A stretch of 64,000 bases of DNA from Cylindrotheca closterium. Its lineage: Eukaryota > Bacillariophyta > Bacillariophyceae > Bacillariales > Bacillariaceae. A program made the position numbers and the translations under genes. Positions 49,659 to 61,251 of the stretch are shown here, in pieces. The DNA is taken from NCBI GenBank assembly GCA_933822405.4, contig CAKOGP040001792.1:62001-126000 (forward strand). The letters are read 5' to 3'. Position 1 is the stretch's first letter. Each line of letters begins with the position of its first letter. The notes under the pieces are model-generated. The model was not told the DNA's origin and did no database searches. It saw only the letters and a program-made list of their open reading frames with translations.

Positions 49659-52242
49659 ATGAAGCTTTCAGTTCTTACTCTTCTCTTCACTGTAGTGTTG
49701 GCAAAGGCAAACGGTGATGCCGATGCTGTCGATCAAGGAGATCGCCATCTCTCAGTGAGAGCTAACCAGTGCACTATTGGTGACGATTGCTGCTTTAATG
49801 GTATTGATGTGTGCAACCGCAATGGATTAAATGGCATCTTCGAAGTTGGCTCCCAATCTTGCCAAGGGGAGCGGTCGTGCGTCAGCGGTGGGCGCGTAGC
49901 TGGTTCTGAGTTGAAAGTTGGAGCGGGAAGTTGCATCGGACAAGGATTGAAGGAGAGAGCTTGCGCCCTCGCTGGTTCGAAAGGAAAAGTTGAGATCGGA
50001 GACGGAAGCTGCGTCGGCGATCGCACCTGCAACCAGATGGGCCGCGATGGGACTGCCACGGTTGGCGACGGTTCTTGCCTGGGTTACCAATCCTGCTTTC
50101 ACGTTGCGAGAGAAGATGGTGAAGTGCACATTGGAGACAATAGTTGCACCAAAAACAGATCTTGCAGAGCTGTTGGCAAAACTGCTGTTGAGGGTCTCGA
50201 AAATGGCAGCATTACGATTGGCAACGGTTCCTGTAATTGTATTGGTAAGTTTATTCTTTGCTTCTGTGCTTGGCTTGGTGCGCGTTGGATGTTACTAACT
50301 AACCTACTTGCTTACTTCCAACGTAATGCAACTTAAATTAACTTTCACAGGATGCTGTGGTTGCTTGAAGCCTGGTGACACAGTCGGAGATGGCGTGTGC
50401 AATTCGTTTGGTGACGGTGAAGACAACTGCTGCCTTGAATCAGGAGACCGTAACCCCTTCGGACCGCTCAGCGACAATATCCTTTGCTTTGATCAGCGAA
50501 CCCAGTGCCGCAAGGCCACTGTCAGTGGTGATCCACACATCCGAACTTTCAGTGGAACAGCCTATGACTGCATGGGACAGGGTGAATTCATCTTGACCAA
50601 GTCGATCAGCGAAACTGATCCACTCGAAATCCGTGGTCTCTTTGTGGACCCACAATTCACTGGTCAAGCGAACCCCTGGGAAAATGACAAAAGTCCCCAA
50701 ACTGTTACACGTGGGGTTTCATTCATTGTGGATGAAGACGTCCCCAGGGTCAAGATTATGACTGATGATATCAACGTTGCAGATCAGGCTTGTGGTTTGC
50801 ACTTCTATGTTGACGATGCAGAGGTCTCAAGGGACCAAATGCTCGATGGAAGCCTGTTTGGTAACGATGTCAAAGTGACATCGGAGGGCCAGTACGACAT
50901 GAGATTTAAGTTCCATGACTACGAAGCCGACCTCACGGTACTAGTCAGCTCAGTGTCAAGAAAATGGGGATGTGTGATCTCCTTTTCTTCATGTTTGAAG
51001 GAGGAATATCACGGAGACGTCATCGGTCTCTTTGGTACCAATAATGCTTACAAGGACGATGACTGGACCACACCGGGAGGCGAACAATTGGTAATTCCAA
51101 CCAATCCAAAGAAAAGAGGAAGCCGTGGGGCAGCCACCGACTTCTGCTTGGGTCACTACTGCTTCCAAGGTGATGTTGCCGATTCATTTTTCGGAGCAGA
51201 CTACACCTACTACTCCAGATGTGACATTTCTCCTTACGAAGGCAGCTATGATGAAGATGCGTTCGAACAAATGCTTGCAACTATCACTGCAGCTTGTGAT
51301 GAAGCAGAATTAGATATCAACATTCCAAGTAACGGTCTTTACGATGCAGCCCTCGACTTGCATCTTAGGGATGCAGACTATAACGAGTGCCCTGTCGATG
51401 TGATTGAAGAGGTAATCAGAAACAATGAAATTGCCACCTTTAATTGCGAAAGAACTCCTGAAAGAACTGAGATCGGCACAGGCGGAGATCCTCACTTCAC
51501 TACCTGGAAGAACGAGCACTTCGAGTACCATGGACAGTGCGATCTCACATTGGTCAGCGACGAAGACTTTGCTGGTGGCCTTGGTCTTGACATTCAAATC
51601 CGTACAAAGGTTGTTCGTTTCTGGTCCTACATCAAGAACGTTGCTATCAAAATTGGCAATGACATCCTCGAGATTGAAGGATCAGCCGATGCTGGTGATG
51701 CCGAGGCTCACTACTGGATCAACTATGAGTACCAAGGAGACCTTGATTCTGTCGCTGGATACCCGGTGACCCAAGAGCTTCCATCTGTTTACAAGCGCAA
51801 GTACATCATTGATTTGAGCTCCAAGTACCCCGGAGCCTCCATCTCCGTTAAAATCTACAAAGAGTTCCTCCGTGTCCAGTTCAGTGGAGATGAGTCTGCT
51901 TTTGGAAATACCGTCGGTCTACTGGGAAACTTCAAAAATGGAAAGACTTTGGCCCGTGATGGAGTCACCGAGATTCACGACTTCTCTGACCTTGGTGATG
52001 AGTGGCAAGTCTTGCCCAGTGAGCCAAAACTCTTCCGCGAGGCTTCTTTCCCACAATTTCCCGAGCGTTGCATCAAGCCTGAAGACCCAAGAGGCGATCG
52101 TGCTCGTCGCTTGGGCGAGTCCAACATCACTATGGAGGAAGCTGAAGCTGCCTGCTCTTCTTTGAACGACGAACTATCCATCAAGGATTGTGTCTATGAT
52201 ATCTTGGCTACTCAAGACTTGGGCATGGTTGGGGCATTCTAA
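49659..52242 (+). CDS. Secreted protein with GSC repeats and two VWD domains
   Basis: Exons are 49659-50244 and 50351-52242 (GTAAGT...CACAG), giving 825 residues; the joined codon is Gly before CCGCLK. A signal peptide (1-18) is followed by six or so ~25-residue units built on I/VGDGSCxG...SC (residues ~55-195), which may form a cysteine-stapled beta-solenoid. Then come a cysteine cluster and two von Willebrand type D domains, each opened by GDPH: SGDPHIRTFSGTAYDCMG near 255 and GGDPHFTTWKNEHFEYHG near 573. Both contain the GLFG/GLLGN turn. VWD domains multimerise or bind extracellular matrix. A cell-wall or adhesive mucilage role is likely (inference). Confidence 0.85.
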
Positions 52243-52887
52243 AAGTCTGCTAACTGACCTGCAACTGCACAAACTACAAAATACAAAGCAGTCTTAATAG
52301 TACATAATCTAGTTGTTTACGTACAAATTTTCAAGCTTCTTTGCAACGGCTGAGAGGCAGCTTCCGCACCGTATTCAACTGGAAGCGGAGCAGGAACAGC
52401 TTGAACTTCTGCAGTCAGAGTGTTTTGATTGTTGGTATTCATGTTCTCTTCCCGTGTGGTAACAAACATTATTCACTAAGATGAAGCCACATGAAAATTT
52501 CAGTATGGCAGTGAAGGGCATCGACCAAAGGCTTCTTTATATAGATAAAGTGGGTCAAATGCGATTGCCATGTAGGCTTCAAGATCACCCATCAACTGTT
52601 ATGAGATCGTCCAATTTGATGCGAGGAGGAGGACTGACACCAACGCAAACAGGATTTCAACCGCTTGCATCCATTTTGCTTTCATATGGCGCACCTGCTG
52701 AAATTAAACGGTCTACCAAGACAACAAGCCTCCAAGTCGAAGGATCACATCAGCTTTCATTAGCGGACGGGAGGAAGCAATATTGATTGGTGGGTCACCT
52801 TTTGCCATGAGCAATCTCTGTGGCCATCAACAGATGACTTCAGCCACAAAGATACCATTTGGTGAAAAAGCGATGTCTGATAGATTC
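52243..52887. other. Spacer with one tiny minus-strand ORF
   Basis: Complement(52317-52442) reads a 41-codon ORF (MNTNNQNTLTAEV..., with APLPVEYGAEAASQP) that ends in a GTACGTAA donor-like sequence, so it could be a first exon or a relic. Nothing else is recognised. Confidence 0.3.
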
Positions 52888-53177
52888 GGCAAGAAGTGGC
52901 TTCTTTTCGACTTTTTGCAAGGCAGATGAGAGAGCATGCGCTGCAGTCCCATCCGCAACTGGAACCCTATGTCGTCATAAAAATAGTAATAGTAACCAGT
53001 CCCCATTAGACGACGCATTCATGGCAACCCGCACTGCTGGCTGGTCGTGTGTACTGGCTATCAGCATCAATTTGCTCTTTATCGAAACAGAGCACTATCT
53101 TGATGTGCTGTTGATACTCCAAGATCTATATCGATTTCAAAGTCCTCAGATCGGGTATGGGAAGGGTCTTTACGAAG
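52888..53177 (-). pseudogene. Duplicated 5' fragment of the two-TM gene (left part)
   Basis: Matches the 5' coding end and upstream DNA of the gene at 47950-48981 (bases 48800-49050), including the equivalent of RLMGTGYY and of PDLRTxKS. Stops and indels have broken the frame. The homology runs up to the border of the inverted-repeat element and resumes after it at 54072. Confidence 0.8.
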
Positions 53178-54071
53178 TTGTGACACACAATTTTAAAACT
53201 GTGCAGTTTTAAAACTGAGTGACGCAGTTTCAAAACTGAGAAAGCTAAAAAACTTTCACAATCTCAGAAGTGGTGGCTTGACGGGCGTAGTCATTTTACG
53301 AACTTCCGGAAATACCGCGTGCCCACAGTCATTGCGCAGTCAGATGTGATATACGGTACATAAAATATGTTATCATACATCGAAATTCAAAAGTGACCTA
53401 GTTTGGGATACCCTGTAAAAGCCGTTTTGCTGCATATTTTCAGGCTGTCGTTCTCGTGGTTAAAGCAGTTTTACGCGATATAAATCGAGGTGGTGAAAGC
53501 AGTTTTACGCGATATAAATCGAGATTCGTTTTCCACCTATGCTCTTGTTAGAAATCGAAAATAGGAACAACTATCTCCAGATTCCCTAGTGAAAAATGAA
53601 TTATTGCATAAATATCCAACTTGCTCTTTCGTGGACATTTTGGAGATCGTTTTTCTTCTCCCTCGATGAAGAGTGAGTCTGCGGATTCTCGTCATCTACT
53701 ATAGATGGGCCACTTAAGGACATCTCAAAGAACTCTTTCTTCCTCTTCATATATTATGAAAGCAAGAATTGACTCTGAAAACGCTACGGCAGCACAAGAG
53801 ATGAAAACTGAGGTTGCGTTTTTAGTGCTGGGCTGGACCTACAACTACAGAGGGGTTGCTTGTCTTTGTACCTGGTAGCTTCCACGACTACAGTACAGAA
53901 TCAGAACCGCTTTAGATAACAACCTCTGCAGAAATAGTGGGAACCAAGGTTGGGGTGTGGCTGGCTTGTGCCAGTTTTAAGATTGCTGTGACCATAATCT
54001 CAGTTTTGAAACTGCGTCACTCAGTTTTAAAACTGCACAGTTTTAAAATTGTGTGTCACAGTTGTGACACA
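53178..54071. mobile_element. 894-bp non-autonomous inverted-repeat (TIR) element
   Basis: Bases 53180-53240 are the perfect inverse of 53999-54059 (61 bp). The left end is TTGTGACACACAATTTT; the right copy has ~12 extra bases (AGTTGTGACACAA), so the outermost bases still read TTGTG...CACAA. AAG flanks both sides (53175-53177 and 54072-54074), a possible 3-bp target duplication. The interior has no coding frame. It holds a 28-bp direct repeat (AAAGCAGTTTTACGCGATAT...) at 53462 and 53496. The TIRs are built of AGTTTTAAAACTG-type subrepeats. No transposase, so it would be mobilised in trans. Confidence 0.8.
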
Positions 54072-54114
54072 AAGTCGCTGCTGCTTTACGTTCCAAGATA
54101 CCGATATCGTTCGA

Positions 54115-56115
54115 ATGAAGCGTTCTGACATCCGTAAAATTGGGCCTTTGTTAGTATTTTGTCTGGTGACGTCACATCAACCTACCGGTACTCTCAACTC
54201 GTACATAATGTTCAATGTATGGTATCTGTTTCTTTTGATTGCGTCATTGCAATCATTGCTTCAGCGTCATGATTCATTCACGATGAGCCTCCTTCGAATT
54301 TTGCTCACCGCAGTTTGGCTTTCACATGCAGTCTTTGGCTTTATTCTTGCTCCGACCACTAGAACCAATATCCATTCTCTTTCGTCTTTCATCTCAAGGC
54401 ATCGTGATGAATTCCCCTCGAGCCCAGTCTCGACGAGTCTGACTCTTGCCTTGGAAGGGGAGTCACATACATCACTTGTTAGCGAGAACGGTTCAGTGCT
54501 GGATCAAGTACTCCATAACCCCACGTTCTGGAGCTTCAATGTCATGTTGGTCATTGTATTCCTCCTTTACAGCTGGGAGTCCTTTGTCGAGTATGCCAAA
54601 GAAGAATGCCCTCCAGCAATCGTGCCCGTCATTGAGAAAATCCTTGGTGAAATGGGAGGCCTTGGTTTCATTGGGCTACTATTGTCTGCACTCTTAAATC
54701 AAGCGGCTTTTGGCGAAGTCGTGGGCAACATAAGTGAACGGTTCCTTGGAGAGCCAAGTACCCTGTTGGAATCTTTTGAATTTCTTCACGAGGTGTTCTT
54801 CCAGGCCGCAATCGCCTTTTTCGCAACTTCAGCATTCATTATTGTCCGCGTTCTAATGAGTTTTAAAGCCATTCTTGAACTGTCATCGGAACAAAGTGAA
54901 AACTTTGGAGGTTCAGATGCGGCATCGCAAGAACTGTCATGCACTGTCGCTCGCATTCTCAATGCACCGACACTAGAAAAGGCGACCCTTATTAGAAACT
55001 GCGATGAACAGGAAGGCTTGGAATGCGAGGTCGACCTAGAGGATGGTTTTGTGAGAAAACTGGCCGTCCAACAGGTCAACCCGCTGTGGCGCGAGCTTAC
55101 ACTTACACCCAGAGCTAGAGCGTCAGAGATATTAGTCCTTCGAGAGCGACTCAAGAAAGAATTCAATCTTGACGAAGACTTTGAGATCCGAAAGTATCTG
55201 GAACAAGGTTTCGCGACCTGCAACCTGGATCTCGTGGAAATTTCACCACTTTCATGGGTACCGCTAATACCCTTGATTGCTCTTGCAAATTCAGTGGATT
55301 TGAGTCATGATGTAGTCAACCCAGCAGCAGGGAACTCCGTCGAGACATCTGGTTTCTTTCTTTCAACGCCCCTTTTCTTCTTCCCAAAGCTATTGATAGA
55401 ACTCCTCAATATAGGGTGGTTCGCCATCAACTTTGTCAAGATGACGTCAATCAAGAACATGCTGTTGCCTACAGTTGTTCGAGTAGAAGGCGAAGAGGGT
55501 AGAGGTCGGCTGCTACCGCCAGCAGTCGAATTTGATGATCAAAGAAAGGCATTTCAAGCAAACTCATCACCATTTTGGATCTCATGGATAGAGGTAAGTG
55601 GGCACGGGATGCCCCCAAATAACAGTTGCTCACAACGCAGAATCAATCCCAGCTAACCAAGTTTTCCAAAATTGTTGCAGAAAATCTATGCTACGCCGGC
55701 GACTAATCGATTGGAGGAATTATTCGGAATCGCCGGAGGAAGCGGGCTATCCTTTTATCTGAATTCGATCAAGTTTCAAACTTGGCTCGTTGTTGCTTCG
55801 TTGGTAGTGTTCACGTCGAACATTCTGCCAAGAGATGTTTATGCACTCACGCACTTGGATTCGGTGCAAGTAGGCAGTCCCGAGAATCTCGTGCCAGAAG
55901 TCTTGGTAAGCTTTAAAATGGATGTAAAAGTACATATATGTTGAATTTTATATTCCTCACTCGCCACCTTATCACGGCAGGTCTTCGGCTTGTTTGCGCT
56001 GATCAACGTAACGCAAATTTTTGTGGTACCAATCACGGTACTTAACTTTTGCCTCATATCTTGTGTGGAGAGTTTTGTAGATACTGAAGCGCAGGAAGAC
56101 ATTCCAAACGCATAG
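54115..56115 (+). CDS. MLO-like multi-span membrane protein
   Basis: Exons are 54115-55593, 55681-55905 and 55981-56115, all GT-AG and phase 0, giving 612 residues from the first ATG. Starts at 54208 or 54283 are equally possible; the latter gives a clean signal-type leader. About six or seven hydrophobic helices are present. The block ECPPAIVPVIEKI followed by LGEMGGLGFIGLLLSALL, and then FEFLHEVFFQAAIAFFATSAF, resembles the first cytosolic loop and second and third helices of MLO proteins (plant seven-TM, calmodulin-linked). A large soluble insert (residues ~260-390) is unlike plant MLO. The 5' flank is duplicated DNA carrying the TIR element. Confidence 0.65.
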
Positions 56116-56398
56116 TTAGACACAATCGAAAGTCCCCAAACGAAAACTGTACAGTAAAATGGGCAATAAGAAATTAGACCCGATAGAAATTTTGGACTTT
56201 GGACTCCAGTTAGTTTGACTAATACGACTAAGGCTTCAAATTTTGGGAGGAAGGGAGGAGATGAAAACAGTAGGCGACGGAAAATAGTGCTGAGAGAAAC
56301 AATGCATTGGAAGTGTGAATCTGCTTTGAACCAAGTTTCAACCCTTCCAAACCTAAGCAACTCACACTCAATTCCTATCAATTCACTACTAGAATAGT

Positions 56399-58139
56399 AT
56401 GCAAATGATGACGAGGCGACGACAAGCAAAAGGAGACGAGCCGACTGGCAGCAACACTCATTATTCACCCGAAAAATCAAGGGGTGCGCATTATTCGAGG
56501 AATCAAATTGGAATTATTCATGTTGCCATCATAGGAATGGTCATTGTTGCGACTATTGGTTTTGGTATGATAAGAATTGTCCCTTCGGAAATCGAGAAAT
56601 TGTTAGGAATTACTAGAACTCATGGTCAGATGGTCAAGCGAGCACCAAAGCGGAAAACAAAGATGGCATGCGTTGACAAGGCACAGACAGCGTAAGGATC
56701 CAAAACGAATTCTCATCAGTGTACAATTTGACGCCATGCTGCTGTATTGGAGCTCATTGGTTTTCTTTTCTTCAGCGTTGTTCGGGCATTCAAAGAGCGC
56801 AACTACAAGGTATTCTATTTGAGAGGTTACAACTGGAAAGCGCTTGAAAGATGCTACACAAACAGCACGGTGTCATCATTATTTCTATGGACGAAACACA
56901 AACCGCCGAAGGGGTATTGGGAGATGGCCCAGCCATGGCAACGACATAACTGGATTCCATACCAGAATGTTATGAGTAGCAAGTCCAAGTTCTTGTCATC
57001 GCTCAGAGGATACGAAAAGAAATCAGGCCGGAAAATGGACTTTATTCCTGAATCTTTCATGCTGCCATATGACCGAAAGCCATTGCTGGAGCGATTCAAT
57101 AGTAGTCTGAATGAGCCGTGGGTCACAAAACTATCAGCAACTGACAATGGAATTGGAATCGCAATGCTTGGACCCGACAGCTCTGAACTTCGTACACTGG
57201 CGAATATCTTACGTGAGAAATCAATCACCAGAAAGTACATGGATCGCATTCGAGAGGAGATCGTATTCACACAAAAGGGGGACACTCGCGGCGAAGAAAA
57301 CATTGAAAAAGCAAGAGAACGATCGAAAAAGCTCAACGACCCCATAATTGTGCAAAGGTATATTTGTCATGAACTCGCGTACTTGGGCAGAAAGTTCGAT
57401 CTTCGCATTTACTATTTGGTAGCTTCTGCAAAACCATTGGTGGTTCTATATCACGATGGCTATTTGCGAGTCTCTCCACATGAATACAACGACAAGGTAT
57501 TCGAGTCGACTGGGAAGCATCTGACCAATCTTGGTCGGCACAATGCGACGGAAAAGAATACGGTTGGTTTTGATGATTGGGAGATTCAACTAAAACTTCA
57601 TGTAAAGGAGAACAAGGACGGTTTCAGTGCTGCCGTACGAGCAGATCCACTGGATCACATTCGAAAGCAAATTATGTCAGCTCTGGCCAATGTGGTGGCA
57701 GCCAACCGAGACAAAGGATTTCATGGTCATGGTGGTTCCTACACCAAGATGGAAAATGGATTTGCTCTAATGGTACGTGTGGCAAAGTAATGTCGAGGGG
57801 TGGATTATGGTAACTGACTCTCCAGCCATGTTAACACTGCTATCTCTCCTTCCTGGACGCACACAGGCTGGTGACTTTATTGTGGATCGAAAGCTGAATG
57901 TTTGGATGACCGAAGCCCAAAGTTCGCCAGGTTTGGGACACGAAACTGCGATGAAACGGAAAATGAATGATAGACTATTACCTTCAACTGTTGACATTAT
58001 TGGAGAAGTGAACGAAAAACAAATGGCAGGAAAGCCGTTGACGCCAATCCAAAATCCTGGCAACTTTCGACTCATTTATACTGATGACTACCACTATCGA
58101 TACGACTTTCAAAGGGAACAACAGCGTGGTCCCTGTTGA
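56399..58139 (+). CDS. Tubulin-tyrosine-ligase-like protein with an N-terminal TM
   Basis: Exons are 56399-56691, 56776-57772 and 57867-58139, giving 520 residues; the first junction completes an Ala codon before VVRAFKERNYKVF. A single membrane span lies near residues 36-58 (IIHVAIIGMVIVATIGFGMI). The ATP-grasp domain of the TTLL family follows: PIIVQRYICHELAYLGRKFD near 286-305, DLRIYYLV, and FIVDRKLNVWMTEAQSSPGLG near 434-454, where family members normally have an E-x-N for Mg-ATP. Here the position reads E-A-Q. TTLLs add Tyr, Glu or Gly to proteins. The membrane anchor suggests a secretory-pathway or membrane substrate rather than tubulin. Confidence 0.85.
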
Positions 58140-58373
58140 AATCACCCTTATCAACCTTTGTACAAATCTTAGGGCAACTCAACCTCAGGTATAGTAAGTC
58201 AAAAGTATCCGAAGGTCCACGTCGCCCGCGACGAGCTGCACCACGAAATATCGCGTCAAACGCCTTGCATACAGACGTTATATAGGCACTTGGATTTTGT
58301 TTCCAATCATTATTATTTTAAGCATACACATCGTCTACATGTAGGTACAGTAGGGTGAAATGTAAATTCATCC

Positions 58374-58868
58374 CTAGGTCAGGAGGGGGGAGGATTCAGG
58401 ACCTGTGGGAGCAGCTCGTTCTTCCATAATGGATGAAATAAGAGCCAACGAAATCCAAACTCCAGTAACAATCATACTGATATTAAAATCTTGGAGTTCT
58501 GTGGGGCACGATCCTTGCATAAAGCTGGTCATGACTGGCTTGTACAGCAACCATTGGGCCATGTAAAAGAACCAAACCATGAAAACATTCCAGACTCTGA
58601 TGCCACTTCGATCCGCAAAAAGGAAAAATCCCAATATCCACAGGTTCGAAACTCGCATTGTCCCCGCCACAAAGTTAATCTCGTTTTGGGACGACAAGTT
58701 CTCATAGAGACAATCCCAGCCAGTCTTGATGTCAAATAGAGAATAGGTGCATCCTAGGATCTGAATCCATAGGAAAGAATAAAAGAGGACAATGCACGAT
58801 TTGCCCCATTTTGAATTTGTTGCGTCCCAGGCTTGACGCAAATAGTGCATAGGATTGCAATTCATCAT
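58374..58868 (-). CDS. Small four-TM protein, unknown
   Basis: 164 codons from tandem ATGs at 58868 and 58865. Four hydrophobic helices: SCIVLFYSFLWIQILGC, RVSNLWILGFFLFA, VWNVFMVWFFYMAQWLLY and ISMIVTGVWISLALISS, with short loops and a polar C-terminus (GPESSPLLT). No conserved motif is recognised. It is convergent with the TTLL gene. Confidence 0.65.
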   Translation of the reverse strand: MMNCNPMHYLRQAWDATNSKWGKSCIVLFYSFLWIQILGCTYSLFDIKTGWDCLYENLSSQNEINFVAGTMRVSNLWILGFFLFADRSGIRVWNVFMVWFFYMAQWLLYKPVMTSFMQGSCPTELQDFNISMIVTGVWISLALISSIMEERAAPTGPESSPLLT

Positions 58869-59114
58869 GCGGCTATATATGTTATACTATGGTCTGTTAT
58901 AGTTTTGTGTCACCTTTCGGATTTTTCGAGAAAAAATATGCGAACTCAAGTTGAGTCCTGTGAATCGAATCACAAATGAATTAGGCTGATCTGAGGTGGT
59001 CGGTGCCGGTGCATGAAGAGTGGTGTGTGGTGTATGTAGTACTATTCATCAAAAGATGAATATTTTCAACTGTAACTTTGAGCTTTCAGCATTTTAATTG
59101 TACAACATAATTGT

Positions 59115-60816
59115 TTATTTCTTGAACAATGATCGAAAAGGGTTGGCCTTTACATTTCCAGCGGAAAACACAAGCGAATCACTGGCATCGGTAGACCAAT
59201 CATAGTTATTGTACTTGATCTTGACACTACTAGAGGCCTCGAACAAAGACTGCAATGATTCTTTCTTTTCGTCCCGCAGAAACCCCGAGACCATTAGCAA
59301 TAACTCCATATTCGAACTTCCAAAGTCTTCAAAGTACCAACTGAAGATTTTCGACAGATGGACCGTATTCTTTCCTATGTCTATCTTAACTTGTTCCGCA
59401 CCTTCGCAAAATGCCTGAGACACAATCCTCAGCTCCTCGTGGATCCCTTCTTTGGTGAAGTTCTTTACAGGAGGACAGGATGTCGCACCACAATTCAATG
59501 CAAAATGGATCCTGCAGTCCACATTGTCCATGCTGAGTAGTAATCTTGGATCATCGCTGCCGAGCTGTGGTGTCAAAGAGTAAGGTGCCTTTCGATTCCC
59601 ACGCAGAATGCCATTCTCCAAATCTTGAAAGGAAAACAAATCGGATCCAATGTAGAATTGAACTTTGGTGAAAAACGCAACGCGATCTACATTGGAGCTG
59701 GGAATTCCAACCTTGACAAAAGCATATTTGATCATCAGATTGTATAGGTTGATGCAGAAGGCCTGAGCAAAATGATATCAAGTACGCATATATAGTGTGA
59801 GAAGCCAATCAGGTTTCAGTCTGTGTTGGCGTTGCAGCACGTAGATCTTACCATTTTGGTATCTTTCGACATTTCCCGCAAGTTGACAGCCTGCAACTCG
59901 CAGGATGCTTCTTCAAAGGCGGTCATTGACCTGTCTAATCCAGCCCTCTTGTAATCTACTTTGCCAGTCTTGTCGCTTGTGTATTGTGAAAGAATTTTGT
60001 TCAAGGTTGCCGTCAGGCCTTTCACCAATCGAATCGGATCGGGATCCACCGCTTCATTCCACACACGATAGCTGTTCAAGATGTTCGGCGTTTGATAGCA
60101 CGTCAGTCGATAAAAATAATCCTCTGTGTCTTGAAAAGTATGCTCTCCGACGACATGGTCTAGAATTCGATGAGACTGTAGCAGGACCCCAAACGCTACG
60201 GCTTCTTCGGGCGACTTCAACTGATAACACTTCTGAAAAACTTTGACAGCCTGGGCACCAGTAAACGCATTTCGATACTTTTTCACGCCATATTTCAAAT
60301 CAGCAGCTGGTAATATGAATTTCATAGCTTCCATCATTTCCAAGACACCCTTCTTCTCTTCACTGCCTGGGATCTCAATCATCGTCTGCGTGCTCCGATC
60401 GGGAGCTGGTTTGGTTTCTTCCTTGGGCGGATAGGTTGGAACGTCCAAGCGTGGGTCACTCGGATCGGGCTCATTGAGATACGCCAATTGCCCGCTCTCA
60501 TCCCAAAACGCCAATAAGTTCATTGTTGCATCTGCCCCTCCGATGTGATTGTAATTCACAAAGACTTGTGGAACTGTCAGGCGATTGCTCAAGGATAGCA
60601 TATCATTTCGCTTCTCGGGATACTTTGTCAGGTTGATTTCTTGAAATTGAATACCACGAGTATACAATGCTGCTTTGACTCGTTTGCAATGTCGACAATC
60701 CTATTGTGGTGCGTGTATTGTGAACATTGAGAATGGAGGGGAAGGTTTTTTACAATTGTGGAAAGGGAAAATAGAGTACGACTTACGTCCTGTGAAAAAA
60801 TAGTAATCTTTCCCAT
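59115..60816 (-). CDS. Glutaredoxin-DEP-DUF547 fusion protein
   Basis: Exons on the minus strand are 60787-60816 (30 nt), 59852-60700 and 59115-59762, all GT-AG and phase 0, giving 508 residues. Residues 1-~85 are a glutaredoxin fold with a CRHC redox site (C12-C15), TVPQVFVN (cis-Pro) and GGADATMNL. A Pro-rich acidic linker follows, then a DEP domain (~130-205: FTGAQAVKVF...GVLLQSHRILDHV). The C-terminal ~250 residues are a DUF547 domain, marked by AFCINLYNLMI and by ALNCGATSCPPV. Glutaredoxins reduce glutathionylated proteins; DEP domains bind membranes or receptors. A redox switch on membrane signalling is an inference. Confidence 0.9.
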
Positions 60817-61251
60817 AGTTTCCCCTTTTCGGTATCGCTCTTTTAAAGATCTCTCTGTTTCAAAAGTCTTTATTGGCCAATGTACATATTTTATAATGCA
60901 AGTTGAGCCCCATTGAATATAAGCGGCGATGTCATGTACCTATGGTACCGTACGCGACCCTTTTCGTCGCCACATAATAATCTACAGTTGCTGTCGAAAC
61001 AGAATTTTTGCTCGAGCAGGAAGAAATTCACGGGAACCAGATAGCACCGATCGAGTCCCGGTCAAAGGATGAGCCTAAGTCAGTACGATAAATACAGCTT
61101 ACGCTATACTACAGTACCGGTAGGTGAAATACGTTTTATATTGAATATGTGTCGACATTCAGCATTGCTTTGAGAAAGTGTACCTAGAAAAACTAACAAT
61201 CTATTTCGAGTTGGAGGAGGACGACACGATTCGTTCTCCTTGCTACCCTTA
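60817..61251. other. Intergenic spacer
   Basis: Lies between two minus-strand genes. Contains GGTACCGTACGCG near 60944 and ACTACAGTACCGGTAGG at 61108-61124. No gene recognised. Confidence 0.4.

Noticed and set aside
52481..52786. A 101-codon plus-strand ORF
   Set aside because: No domain or start context; lies in a spacer next to decayed duplicated DNA.
53180..53183. A 4-bp AGTT target duplication for the TIR element
   Set aside because: AGTT does flank the strict 61-bp TIRs, but comparison with the paralogous empty site at 49 kb places the junctions further out, favouring AAG.
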